Source: Paraburkholderia sp. FT54 (GTDB taxonomy: Bacteria > Pseudomonadota > Gammaproteobacteria > Burkholderiales > Burkholderiaceae). Taken from it: a stretch of 64,000 bases of DNA. The DNA is taken from positions 372,001 through 436,000 of the forward strand of contig NZ_CP134197.1 in assembly GCF_031585635.1 (NCBI RefSeq), read 5' to 3'. Of the stretch, positions 45,022 through 54,696 are shown in pieces. The position numbers and the translations under genes were made by a program. The notes beneath the pieces are model-generated. The model had not been told where the DNA came from. It saw only the letters and a list, made by a program, of their open reading frames with translations, and did not search any database. Position 1 is the stretch's first letter; the number at the start of each line of letters is the position of its first letter.

Positions 45022-47003
45022 GTGGAAGAACAAGACATATCGTCCCGGTCGTTCTTCGTGATACTACACAATGGCCCGAGCTCGATCCGTCCTGTCTCGG
45101 AAAGGCTCGGGGCAACTATGAAGCACGTCGTGAAGCAATTCTTATGTATCTCGATGGCAGCAGTTTTGATGCGATCCGAGAACGAACAGGGAAGTCAAGC
45201 GATGAAGTTCGGCGCCTCCTGAAACGCTGCATTGCGCCGGCATATGACGGACGTATTTTTGGATTTCGTGCGCTTGGGCCAAATGTTCGCGTGAGCCGCT
45301 ACGATCGACGAGCACCCATACTGCACTTGCCTGGCTGCGGTTCAGCCGGATGTGCCGGCGCTCTGAGCCAACTCTTTGAACGACTGCCTGAGGTTAAAGA
45401 ATACATTGATGACCTAGTGCTCAAACGGCCGATGGTTGGTGAAGTGCACGAGGCAAGAATCAGGTATGTAGACATCAGGGCGGCCTTCATCCGTGAAATC
45501 AGGAAAGCCGGCCTTACAGACGACGATTGGCCATTCAATACGCAGGACCATGCCCTGCGAAGCCTAACGGAGTATTGCAAGAAACTGAGTGAGTCGAATT
45601 TGGACAGATGGGTCTCAAGCCGCTGCGGCACTGAGGCTTCACGCAGGCGAGGGTTAGGGAAGGGACTTCGACCGCTTATCAATGCCCTCAGAGCATTTGA
45701 CATCGTCCAGTTGGACTTTAACTGCGTTGACGCTGCTTCAGTCATTATCCTTGCCAACCAGTATGGCGTTGAGATGAAATTGCCGGTGGCTCGTTGGTAT
45801 ATAGGGGTACTTGCCGAAGTATCCAGCGGAGCTATTATCGGCATACAGCTAACTTTGGAAAGTACACCAAGTGCTGACAGTGTGCTGGAAACGATTGAGA
45901 GTGCTCTAAGGCCTCATGAGCTGAGTGAGGGAGACGCACGTCTGCGATATACCCCTGATGGAAAAATCCTGATAAACGTCCTATTACCTGAGTATGCGTG
46001 GAAGGCCTTTGCGGTACTGCAACTCGACAACGCGTGGGCCCATCGTGCAATTGATGTGGTGAACAACATCATCGAAGTTACCGGCTGTGCTATCAATTTT
46101 GGACCGGTTCGCGCCTGGTGGAGGCGGAACTTCATTGAACGCCTTTTCAGTACCCTTTCGGGCCGCGGTTTGAAACGGTCACCGTCTACGTATGGGGCTA
46201 ACGCGCAAGACACCACCCGAGACGATCCAAACGGGCAGGCATTGCGTTTTGAGATCCGCCTGAGTGAGCTGTTTGCAATCATCTTTGGGGTTGTCCGCGA
46301 TTACAATCTCCGACCTACCGAACGATTGATGGGCGCATCGCCAACGGATGTCTTGCGAGCGGTTCAGTCAAATGCAGAAAGCAACTACTTGCCACAGCCC
46401 ATTCCACTAGACCAAGTAAAGTACGGCCGAATGTTTTGGCACGCAGTAGAGTGCACGGTCCGCGGCAACATTTCGAAGCATTATCGGCCATATGTGCGCA
46501 CTGACCGCTGTCGCTACACGAATGAAATTCTGTCAAGCAGATATGATCTGGTTGGGAAAAAGCTGCTTATGTATATCGATCGTCGCCATGTCCGGAATGC
46601 ATGCGCCACCGTTGTTGAAACAGGAGAGATGCTTGGCGATATGATTCCAGAGGCGCGTTGGGCGCGCGAGGATTATTCGGTCCCGCAGCGCAAGCTGTTC
46701 AACAAAATAGCTCTCGCTAATGTCGGTGAAATTGAGAATGATCCGATTGGCATGTGGCGACGGGAGAAAGGACTCTCCCGCCAGGGAAAAACCAAATCAA
46801 AAACGAAATCTCCGCGGTCGTCAAAAACTGCATTGGCGATCGCGAAGAGAGTCACTAGCCGCCCAGATTCACAAAGTAGTCCAACAGTTTCCGCCGATGA
46901 CCGTTTGGTGCAATCTGACGCACCCCAGACCGACCTGTTTGGCATTAAGCATACTCCTGTCATGCGGCCTGTCAAATACGGAGGGCGAAATGACAAATCC
47001 TAA
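45018..47003 (+). CDS. tnsB: Tn7-like DDE transposase TnsB
   Basis: 661 residues. An N-terminal helix-turn-helix region (AILMYLDGSSFDAIRERTG) is followed by the integrase-type core with the DDE residues in IVQLDFNCVDAA, AVLQLDNAWAHRA and RNFIERLFSTLSGRGL, then a beta-barrel and C-terminal tail that is basic (KTKSKTKSPRSSK), as expected for TnsC contact. It binds the transposon ends and joins them to the target. I chose the ATG at 45018 with TGGAGG upstream. Confidence 0.88.
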   Translation: MSGRTRHIVPVVLRDTTQWPELDPSCLGKARGNYEARREAILMYLDGSSFDAIRERTGKSSDEVRRLLKRCIAPAYDGRIFGFRALGPNVRVSRYDRRAPILHLPGCGSAGCAGALSQLFERLPEVKEYIDDLVLKRPMVGEVHEARIRYVDIRAAFIREIRKAGLTDDDWPFNTQDHALRSLTEYCKKLSESNLDRWVSSRCGTEASRRRGLGKGLRPLINALRAFDIVQLDFNCVDAASVIILANQYGVEMKLPVARWYIGVLAEVSSGAIIGIQLTLESTPSADSVLETIESALRPHELSEGDARLRYTPDGKILINVLLPEYAWKAFAVLQLDNAWAHRAIDVVNNIIEVTGCAINFGPVRAWWRRNFIERLFSTLSGRGLKRSPSTYGANAQDTTRDDPNGQALRFEIRLSELFAIIFGVVRDYNLRPTERLMGASPTDVLRAVQSNAESNYLPQPIPLDQVKYGRMFWHAVECTVRGNISKHYRPYVRTDRCRYTNEILSSRYDLVGKKLLMYIDRRHVRNACATVVETGEMLGDMIPEARWAREDYSVPQRKLFNKIALANVGEIENDPIGMWRREKGLSRQGKTKSKTKSPRSSKTALAIAKRVTSRPDSQSSPTVSADDRLVQSDAPQTDLFGIKHTPVMRPVKYGGRNDKS

Positions 47004-48048
47004 CTCACGCGGCGGAGAGGGCGAACGGCTTGTGGAGCATCTTTCTACGCTGTCTACCGGTGTAAGCCACTTGACTATCCAGGGGCGACTCGATCTGTTA
47101 TCGATGCATCCGCTGATCAAGTCGAGTGTGGCGCTGCCTACTCCACCAGTGCGGGAACTCTATGTGGACCTGAAACGAGTCGTTCTGTTAAGAGACACGG
47201 GCTGTTGCATAACGTCACCTAGCGGCTTTGGAAAATCTTTTGCGCTAAGTCTTATACGAGCCCAGTTCGAATCTGACTTTCCGGGCCTCCCCGTGTACAA
47301 ACATAGTGTGTTCATTCACCGAGCAGAATCGGTAAGGTCTTTCTTCAAACATTTCCTTGAGACTGCACGTAACCGAAACACATCAGGAGAGACCTACGAC
47401 TTGCGATCCAGGCTGACGCACACCCTCGTTGACGACACAGAGTATTCAGATCTCGGGTTGATACTTTTTCTGGTCGACGAAGCTCAGGATATGTTGATGA
47501 GTGACTACGGATTTCTGAAGGATGTCTACAACGCTCTGGCAGATGAGGGGGTACATCTCATTGTTATCTTGATGGGCGAAAGTCCGAGATTTGAACGTCA
47601 TCTCGAACAGTTGGTTACCGATGCGCGGTCTGATCTGATAAATCGGTTCTCGCGAAGGCAGTTTTTGTTTCGAGCTATCGAGACAACCAAAGATCTACAG
47701 TCTGTTCTTCGCGAGATCGACAACGCCGAGTTTCCCGAGGGTTCGGCGGTGAAGTGGACCGAATTTTTCTTCCCGCATGCTTTCCGAGCGGGATTCCGAC
47801 TGGAAAACGAATGCAGGGCGTTTGCCGACTCTCTTGCTCGGGTAAGTAGATCACAAGGGGACGGGAAAGGCTACCCCGCAAAACAGATCTTCAGCGCGAT
47901 TAGGGCCCTTGTTGTCGATAACGCCTGGCGCGATGCGCCTGATATGCTACTAGCCGACGGGCAATGGAACAAGGCAGTGCAGTGGGCAAAGATGCAGGAC
48001 GCGCTGAAACTCGCGTATACGGGCGAGACCGTTAAGGCAAGTATATGA
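46990..48048 (+). CDS. tnsC: Tn7-like AAA+ regulator TnsC
   Basis: 352 residues from the ATG at 46990, overlapping the tnsB stop by 14 bases. It is an AAA+ ATPase with Walker A SPSGFGKS, Walker B LILFLVDEAQDM, a sensor-like VILMGES and an arginine-rich INRFSRRQFLFRAIE segment. TnsC assembles on target DNA and links the TniQ/TnsD target selector to TnsAB. The open frame extends upstream to 46720, but that part is the shadow of the tnsB end. Confidence 0.85.
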   Translation: MTNPNSRGGEGERLVEHLSTLSTGVSHLTIQGRLDLLSMHPLIKSSVALPTPPVRELYVDLKRVVLLRDTGCCITSPSGFGKSFALSLIRAQFESDFPGLPVYKHSVFIHRAESVRSFFKHFLETARNRNTSGETYDLRSRLTHTLVDDTEYSDLGLILFLVDEAQDMLMSDYGFLKDVYNALADEGVHLIVILMGESPRFERHLEQLVTDARSDLINRFSRRQFLFRAIETTKDLQSVLREIDNAEFPEGSAVKWTEFFFPHAFRAGFRLENECRAFADSLARVSRSQGDGKGYPAKQIFSAIRALVVDNAWRDAPDMLLADGQWNKAVQWAKMQDALKLAYTGETVKASI

Positions 48049-49391
48049 TTCGCGCACCTTTCGTCATGTGGACTGGATCGGCACTAGCGCGACTCCCGAA
48101 CGAATCGTGCGTGTCATCACTTTTATGGCTCTCGTGGCGCAACTCGGTCCGTGCAAAGGACGTACGACTACTTTGCACCGGTCGCACAACAATTAACCCA
48201 CGCCATACATTTTTGAGACCGAAATGGATAGATGCGGAACGCGTTTTTCGGCAAACGAATTGGCGATTGCCGTCAGTGCGAGAGAGTGACGTCTTATGTC
48301 GACTGGAGCCCGTGGTTCCCGACTGGTTATGCGAGCAGTTTCGGTTTTGCCCCATCTGCCTGGAGAGCGGCTACCACAGTTTCTGGTTCCAATTCGTGCC
48401 TTTGCCTACTTGTCCCCTTCACGATGTGCGACTTACGACCGCATGTTCACATTGTGGCAGAGTCGCCGGCTCCTATGCCATTGTCGATGACCTATTTCAC
48501 GCCGCGTTTCGATGCCGAAAGTGTGGTACCCCCCTTTCTGGGGGGCCTCTTTCAATCTTCCAGCATGTTGACTTACGCCGTCATGCAACACAGTTCGAAG
48601 AAGCATTCTCATTACTAAATAATTGGGCCCTTTCTGAAGCGAGCGGCTGGCATGCCGCAGCAGATTTCGCAGCCCAGAATCACGATTTGATTAGACGCAA
48701 GGCGGTCGGTCAATCGCTTGTTCGTGGGATTGTTCGTGCTCTACAACCTTTTCCAAGCAACTGCTTTGATCCTGTGCCGACTTGCCCCACATTCGCACTC
48801 CACTGGGATCTCACCTCAGCTTCTTTGGGTTCGAGCTTGAACGATCATCGGTCATCTTGGGAAGAGCGAGTAAGAACTGCTACGCCTGTCTATCGTGTAG
48901 TTCTACGTGGGTTAAGGAGGTGGATCGAATGCACGGTGCCTACAGGCATCTACCGAGGTCAGGACGATTTCTTCTCCGAAGTACCGAACATTCTTAACTT
49001 GCCGACTCTAGCCGGCGCCTATTTCCTGCTGCGACGAAAGGTTGAAGGTCGTTGGTGCAGCTTTCATTCACCTTCGAACGAGGCTCAAATTATTGAGCCT
49101 CCGATCTCAATGGCAATTCATGCAGGCCGTTATCAGCGAATCATCTGTGCGAACTTGTACTTAGCCATGTTTTGCGACTGTGTCTATGATTTGCTCGAGG
49201 CCAAGAAGAAGGGGACCCGAATTGAGCCGGATTTCAATCTCCGCAGCGGTCTAGAGGTGTTTGCAATCAAAAAGCAGGTAGGGAACCGCTCGAAAGGGGC
49301 TATAGTTTTTCCCGGCATCTTCAACCCGGATGGCAAGATATGGACTCGTGCGACTCTGGATCTGGACCCGCTGAAAGCAATCTTAGATTGA
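48045..49391 (+). CDS. tniQ: TniQ/TnsD-family target-selection protein 1
   Basis: 448 residues overlapping the tnsC stop by ATGA. The TniQ domain starts with SALARLPNESCVSSLLWLSW. It carries zinc-ribbon cysteines and histidines: FCPICLESGYHSFWFQF, CPLHDVRLTTACSHCG, and FRCRKCGTPL. The remaining 300 residues are a TnsD-like DNA-binding extension. TniQ proteins choose the insertion site and recruit TnsC. It differs strongly from the second tniQ copy just downstream. Confidence 0.82.
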   Translation: MIRAPFVMWTGSALARLPNESCVSSLLWLSWRNSVRAKDVRLLCTGRTTINPRHTFLRPKWIDAERVFRQTNWRLPSVRESDVLCRLEPVVPDWLCEQFRFCPICLESGYHSFWFQFVPLPTCPLHDVRLTTACSHCGRVAGSYAIVDDLFHAAFRCRKCGTPLSGGPLSIFQHVDLRRHATQFEEAFSLLNNWALSEASGWHAAADFAAQNHDLIRRKAVGQSLVRGIVRALQPFPSNCFDPVPTCPTFALHWDLTSASLGSSLNDHRSSWEERVRTATPVYRVVLRGLRRWIECTVPTGIYRGQDDFFSEVPNILNLPTLAGAYFLLRRKVEGRWCSFHSPSNEAQIIEPPISMAIHAGRYQRIICANLYLAMFCDCVYDLLEAKKKGTRIEPDFNLRSGLEVFAIKKQVGNRSKGAIVFPGIFNPDGKIWTRATLDLDPLKAILD

Positions 49392-49447
49392 ATAGATAAT
49401 CTGAATTGATTGTGGATGACAATGCATCGTTTCCATCCCAATTTATT

Positions 49448-50809
49448 ATGAAGCCGTCGAAATTTACAGTTTATTGTGGAGAAAAGTCCAATCATCATTG
49501 GGTGGGCGAAAAATTGACACCGCTTCCGTTCGAATCCGCGCTGTCGGTATTTTGGCGTTTTGGTTGGCGAAATGTGTTGGGCAGTCGAGAAATACACGAA
49601 TATTTGTGTGGATCTTCGCCCGGAAAACTCGGAACAGTTGATCAGGGACGCTTTAAGTATCAAACTGGTTGGAGTTTGCCGCTCGGAATAGACGTGGGCT
49701 CACGCCGATTGCACAACCTCTTTTTTGAGAGTCGGTTGCGCTTCTGTCCGATCTGTCTTGAAGGCAGCTATCACAGCACATGGCATCAGTTCTGTGGTAT
49801 CCAGTTGTGTCCAATTCATGCATGCCAGTTGACATCGGTCTGCAATTCATGCGGGAGTCACACAGCCAAAGTCGAAGAGTACTTCCGTTATACCGCCCGA
49901 CCTTTTCTCTGCTTATTCTGCAGGCACTACCTTGCTGGCGCCGCCCCGAGTCTTGTCGCGCACTTTGATATTCGATCGAAAGGAGAATTGCTTGCCAGTC
50001 ATTTCGGCGTATTTAGTCGATGGTGGAACTCAAATCTGCAGGTGCTGGAGTTGATTTCGAGGCTAGAACCAGTTCCGGCGCGTGATTCAAGGGATGGCCC
50101 GATAGCGGGCCAATATTTAATTCCCGGGTTGGCTAATTTTCTTGCGCCAGTGCCGCAGCACCCGATGGGAGCAACAGTCGCCGTAGACTGCTTCTCATGG
50201 CGAATCAAATCTAACCGCCTGCTCCGAAAGTCATCGGATTATTCTTTGGAACACTCGGCTTATAAGAGTGCGCTCTCAAAAATGTTACGTTGGGCGATCC
50301 GAGAGCCGGACGATGAGCGGCAACTCTTCGAAATCGGTAGGGCGCTCGAACAACGCTGGTCGATCGAACTCAACCTATATTCCCCAGCCGTTGCGGCCGT
50401 CGGCCTAATGCGAAACTGGTTTGAGGGAACATCCTGGAACATCTACGATGCGACAAATCCCCATCGACACGCACTGCAACTTGATTCGCTTACGCAGTGC
50501 ATCTCGCGCAGACCCGTACTGCGGCTGGACATCCAGGCTTTCGCAAGCGCAATCTGCTCAACGTTTTATTCCGAACTTAGCGGTGCGGCCGCTCAACGTG
50601 CCAGTGTTTCTACGGAAATGTTCCGACGCTCTGGCCCTACGGCTGTGTGCACATGTTCAAAAGACGGAACGATGATGACAGGATTGATCATATTTCCTAA
50701 CGCTGGTTACGTGCCTCATGCGCCGCTGCTCAAGCACCGACTATGGATGAAAAATGAGCGAGACGATTTGATGACGTGGCTCAAGTCAAGGAGTGGGTCC
50801 GAGAATTGA
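49448..50809 (+). CDS. TniQ/TnsD-family target-selection protein 2
   Basis: 453 residues from the ATG at 49448 (a TTG at 49406 is an alternative; neither has a strong ribosome binding site). It has the same domain order as the preceding gene: LPFESALSVFWRFGWRNVLG start, RFCPICLEGSYHSTWHQF, CPIHACQLTSVCNSCGS and FLCLFCRHYL zinc motifs, then a divergent C-terminal DNA-binding region. Two different TniQ proteins in one operon suggest two target pathways, or two proteins acting on one attachment site. Confidence 0.8.
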   Translation: MKPSKFTVYCGEKSNHHWVGEKLTPLPFESALSVFWRFGWRNVLGSREIHEYLCGSSPGKLGTVDQGRFKYQTGWSLPLGIDVGSRRLHNLFFESRLRFCPICLEGSYHSTWHQFCGIQLCPIHACQLTSVCNSCGSHTAKVEEYFRYTARPFLCLFCRHYLAGAAPSLVAHFDIRSKGELLASHFGVFSRWWNSNLQVLELISRLEPVPARDSRDGPIAGQYLIPGLANFLAPVPQHPMGATVAVDCFSWRIKSNRLLRKSSDYSLEHSAYKSALSKMLRWAIREPDDERQLFEIGRALEQRWSIELNLYSPAVAAVGLMRNWFEGTSWNIYDATNPHRHALQLDSLTQCISRRPVLRLDIQAFASAICSTFYSELSGAAAQRASVSTEMFRRSGPTAVCTCSKDGTMMTGLIIFPNAGYVPHAPLLKHRLWMKNERDDLMTWLKSRSGSEN

Positions 50810-51029
50810 GAATCACTGAAATAGGTGTCGCGACTTACTGCGGAGGCGACAACAGGTCCCGCCAGGTTTGGCCGATCCTCGATCGTATGCCATGGATGGT
50901 TGGTTTGGACGCTCTTCAGCAGGAAGACTGCACTCTGTAAAAAGAACAAATGAGCGATAGCGACGGAGCTCCGCGGAAGTAGCGTGACAGCAGACTCAAT
51001 TCGGAACGTGCGGCGAAAGATAGCGGCGT

Positions 51030-51815
51030 TTACTCAAGGTCAGGGCGGCGCCGGTTTGCAATTATTTGCCTCATCGCGTTCGTCTGGTCGCGCTCAAGAA
51101 GGAATGCTTTCTCTGCGGCTTCAGCGCGCGCTTGGTAGGTCTGGACGTCCTGTAACATCGCCTGCCGCAATATATCAGTCTGGATTCGAAGGTGTGTCTC
51201 CAGTCCGGCAAGTCGTTTGCAGCACGTTGCCAACTCGTCAATGCGGGCGAGGAGTATGGCAATCCGCTCGCTATAATCTCGACGCTCTCGTTCCAGCGTC
51301 GCCGCAACGTGCCGCGCAGTGGCCTCGGCACTGCAGGCACGCTGCATCAGATCAGTTCGCGTCGCCTCCAGTTTCGCGATTTTTGCATAGGCGTCTCGCG
51401 AGGTCATCTCAGCAAGGTTTGCTCGAACCAGGCAGTTCAAGAGGACATCTTCTTGCCAATTTGCGGTAGTCGAGTTGTCGGCAGCAGATTCATCCGCGCC
51501 GGAGGTTGGAGCTAACTGAAGGGGCGGCGCTGGTGAAGGACTTGCACATTTCAACGGGATTCCGTTCGCTCGAGCCCGCGTAATAGCTTTCTGCCAAGTC
51601 GGAGCAGATGGTCGACGCCAAATATTGGCAAAATCGAGCAAACGCAAGTAGATTGGCTTGCCGTAAAATCGACCCGTGCATTCTGCGACAGCAGTAATGA
51701 AAATGTCTAGAAACTCGGCGTTGCAATGTTTGCGCGTGCGCCTATCTGCGTCAACCGCCGCCGCAATTATTGCGCGCTTCTCGTCATCGGTAAATTGGGT
51801 TGGAGGCCGTCCCAT
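51030..51815 (-). CDS. Coiled-coil hypothetical protein
   Basis: 261 residues from the ATG at 51815 with GAGG nine bases upstream. Residues 1-85 look like a compact helical DNA-binding module (MGRPPTQFTDDEKRAIIAA and YGKPIYLRLLDFANIWRRPS). A Pro/Ser linker follows, and from about 125 to the end a long Ala/Glu/Arg coiled coil. The overall plan recalls KfrA-type plasmid proteins, without clear sequence identity. It faces the tns operon convergently and lies between it and the defence genes. Confidence 0.6.
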   Translation of the reverse strand: MGRPPTQFTDDEKRAIIAAAVDADRRTRKHCNAEFLDIFITAVAECTGRFYGKPIYLRLLDFANIWRRPSAPTWQKAITRARANGIPLKCASPSPAPPLQLAPTSGADESAADNSTTANWQEDVLLNCLVRANLAEMTSRDAYAKIAKLEATRTDLMQRACSAEATARHVAATLERERRDYSERIAILLARIDELATCCKRLAGLETHLRIQTDILRQAMLQDVQTYQARAEAAEKAFLLERDQTNAMRQIIANRRRPDLE

Positions 51816-51842
51816 GGGATACATCCTCAAAAACGAAAGCAA

Positions 51843-52430
51843 CCCAGAATGGCATTAAAAGAATATCGCAACAATTCCAATTTTGCCAAGGAAGAGACTG
51901 CTAAGATTTCGCATGTACCGGTGTAGCATTGACTAAAACTACGCAAACCAATCCGCACAAAGCGCTAGAGGTCAACTGACCTGTTGATTTCCGCCGAGTA
52001 CTACCCCACCGGCGTGCGGACGAAAACGAAGGTAGTTAATGTACTCGTACAAGACAAAGTTCGAGCGGTTCGGCTCTATTTAAGAATCGATAGTCTACGG
52101 TCCATGGACAATGCCGGCTATCCGGTGACGCACCCACGCGGTCTCAGTGATCCAGTCGTGGTTCGGCCGTCGTGACGGCTGGATTCGCCACGCGCTCAGG
52201 CAGGTAACGACCCACTCCAATCAGTTCACTTTGTCCGAACCGGTCAGTCAGCCAAATCCAGAATTCGCGAAGTGGAGTACCAGTAAGCGGCCGCTCGCGA
52301 CCTCACCCGATCGGCCAAAACCGGACGTTCGACGACGGACACTATATCGTTGACAATTCCTGCCTAGGCGCGTTGGGGTTCTCGCCACTTGGGACCAACC
52401 CCGATTCAATATAGTTAATAGATTGCGTCG
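51843..52430. other. Stretch without a recognised gene
   Basis: Small frames of about 60 codons only. It contains GGTCA-ACTGACC-like and GTTGACAATT motifs that could be protein sites, but no repeated pattern was secure. It could hold promoters for the coiled-coil gene or a transposon end. Confidence 0.35.
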
Positions 52431-53294
52431 CTAAGCGCTCAATCGCCGGAATGAATTAACGAGCGGATCAGCCTGGACGTTCTCCCATTCCAAACTACCC
52501 ATCAAAGTGCGGCTCAAATCCAATCCATTGCGCAGACAGCCATGGTCGAAGCGTGTGTTCTGCAACACCTTTCGTGCCGCCTCCATCAGATCGTGCCCGC
52601 GCATACGTCTTTGGCGTGGAATCGCCTCTGCTTGAGCCCCAAGTTCTTTCAAGCACTCTGTAATTGAAGGCAGATCCTTCAGGCCTGAGTTTTTGTTCGC
52701 AACGCGCCGACAGTAGTCGTCGAAGGTTATTGGATTTTTTCGATCAAAAAGAATATCTACCTCTATCAATTCCCAACTGAGCCCGAGCTTGGCCAATGCA
52801 CAGCGTAATAAAAAGACGTTGCAGATTTTTGGCTCTACAGCAAGGATTGTTTCGACGACGGCCTCTGGTCTATCCGAACCCAAAACCATGCTGCAAAATC
52901 TTTGTAGCACCTCGGTTTTCCAAGCCAACAGTTCGGCTGACGTCCCGTCTGTACGTGTAAGCAATGGACAATCTCGCTCAATACCCAACACGTAGTCCAG
53001 ATCGCTATCAATGACGCAGGACACTACGGTCGAAACAGCGCCTAGGGCCGACGCTTCCTCTGCAAACGCAATCAACCTTTGCCTCTCGCCAGACGTTAAA
53101 CCGTACCGTTTCAACATATCTCCGTCAACTTCTACACTGGCTATCGGGTACACTTTGACGGCAGACAACTCAAGTTTCTTCAAAAACCACTTGAATAAAT
53201 CTCTGTCGAACAGACCCTCTACAAAAACTTCACGAATAGACGGTTCAAGCTGATATTTGACGACAATTTCTTTAATCGTTCTCTTCGGAATCAT
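52431..53294 (-). CDS. ariB: PARIS-like AriB, TOPRIM/DUF4435 effector
   Basis: 287 residues from the ATG at 53294, overlapping the ariA stop by 23 bases. It has the DUF4435/TOPRIM layout: glutamate 26 in REVFVEGLFDRDLFKWFL, an aspartate cluster in VSCVIDSDLDYVLG, then a helical C-terminal part. In characterised PARIS systems AriB is a nuclease held by AriA and released by phage anti-restriction proteins, causing abortive infection. Here it sits as cargo next to a Tn7-like operon. Confidence 0.8.
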   Translation of the reverse strand: MIPKRTIKEIVVKYQLEPSIREVFVEGLFDRDLFKWFLKKLELSAVKVYPIASVEVDGDMLKRYGLTSGERQRLIAFAEEASALGAVSTVVSCVIDSDLDYVLGIERDCPLLTRTDGTSAELLAWKTEVLQRFCSMVLGSDRPEAVVETILAVEPKICNVFLLRCALAKLGLSWELIEVDILFDRKNPITFDDYCRRVANKNSGLKDLPSITECLKELGAQAEAIPRQRRMRGHDLMEAARKVLQNTRFDHGCLRNGLDLSRTLMGSLEWENVQADPLVNSFRRLSA

Positions 53295-54639
53295 TTGGCA
53301 AGTACGCTTCTTTCGAGATTTTTGTAGGCTTAAGCGACGCAACGCTTTCAGAGTGCTGGGCTAGCAATTCGATCGAATGCGTGGCGATCAGTAGCTGGCC
53401 ACTGCTGCCCGCGATGATTTTTCGGAGCGAATCGATCAAATTTCTCTGCCACTTCACGTTTAGCGAGATCTCCGGCTCGTCAATTATGAACAAGCTCGCT
53501 CCACTACGTGATGCCAGTACATTGCAAAAAATGAGCAAAAGCTGTTGCTCGCCAGATGATAATTGATCTGGGGCTAGTGCCTCACCTGTCATCCCGGTTA
53601 TTTGGAACCCCGCCCCCATTCGAAATGTAATCTTCTTAAACGCAAAGAAGTCATTAAGGCTTCTTAGAAAGGTGCGGATCATGGTATGAACCGACTCTAA
53701 TGCATCAAGTCGCTTGTTCATACTGTCGATATAAGGCTTTACAACTAGCTCGATCATCTCTTTATTTTTAGTATCGTGGCTTCTCAGTATTGGAAAGATG
53801 GCTTCCATATTGAAGTTTGGCATCAATCCAAGTCGCGCAAAGCTTCTATTCCGAACTCTCAATTCACGCAACTGCTCCAATACAATCATGAGATCGCCAC
53901 TTGTCTCATCAGCCCCGAGATTGGCCTTGCTGAGCATTGATACAAGGTTTTTATAGACCTCGTTTGAGTCTGCGCCGCCGAGATTGGCTGCTTTGAACAC
54001 CTCGGCATGAATTGCTTTAGCACCAGCAGCTAGCGCTTGTTTGAGATAAACACTGCGGGTTGAAGCAATCAGTTCGCCTCGATTTTCGATGCGCTGCCTC
54101 GCAGGAACTGCTTCATCATTGTTATCGAGTTGATCACTCTGAATCTGCCTCTCAGTAGAAATATAATAGGTGTGAGGACAAACTTGTGCCAAGGTGCTTA
54201 GAAATTTCTTTTCCGTACTTTCGTCAGAATCACGAAACCATTTTTTATATTCCAGATCAAAATCGTCTGATAAAGTTCGTTTGAACTGGTACCTGCTATT
54301 CAACGTGCTCCGTTCGTGGCGAATCACATCGACAGCTAGTCGCTCCTTCAAATCGTCGGGGACATCGCGGTACCTGACTGGCTCCCCGTCAGGTAACTCA
54401 ATGACATATTCAATCGGCGCATGGGAGAAACCATGTTCACGCTTCGCTGACAATATGGTTCCATCCGAGAGATAAAGAGCTAGCCTCTGAAACGGGGTTT
54501 TTCGGATATAGGTTCTGTGCCCCCGATTATTAGCTGCTGAGAGCATATGGAATACTAGGCGCAGCAATGTGGTCTTTCCAGAACCATTTTCACCGTAAAG
54601 GATAACAATATCTTCAAACTCCGGAAGCTCTAGACTCAA
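53272..54639 (-). CDS. ariA: PARIS-like AriA, ABC-type ATPase
   Basis: About 455 residues with Walker A GENGSGKT, ABC signature LSSGEQQLLL, Walker B LFIIDEPEIS and the switch histidine in IATHSIE, typical of SMC/OLD-like ATPases. The coordinates begin at a TTG, because the natural-looking start ATG at 54696 (KKLTRI, then IENLHGVFTYS) is interrupted by a TAA at 54673-54675. Without the upstream residues the first beta-strand of the ATPase fold would be missing. AriA assembles a scaffold that sequesters AriB and senses phage proteins. Confidence 0.75.
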   Translation of the reverse strand: MSLELPEFEDIVILYGENGSGKTTLLRLVFHMLSAANNRGHRTYIRKTPFQRLALYLSDGTILSAKREHGFSHAPIEYVIELPDGEPVRYRDVPDDLKERLAVDVIRHERSTLNSRYQFKRTLSDDFDLEYKKWFRDSDESTEKKFLSTLAQVCPHTYYISTERQIQSDQLDNNDEAVPARQRIENRGELIASTRSVYLKQALAAGAKAIHAEVFKAANLGGADSNEVYKNLVSMLSKANLGADETSGDLMIVLEQLRELRVRNRSFARLGLMPNFNMEAIFPILRSHDTKNKEMIELVVKPYIDSMNKRLDALESVHTMIRTFLRSLNDFFAFKKITFRMGAGFQITGMTGEALAPDQLSSGEQQLLLIFCNVLASRSGASLFIIDEPEISLNVKWQRNLIDSLRKIIAGSSGQLLIATHSIELLAQHSESVASLKPTKISKEAYLPNDSEEND

Positions 54640-54696
54640 GGAATAAGTAAATACGCCGTGTAGGTTTTCAATTTAAATTCTTGTGAGTTTTTTCAT

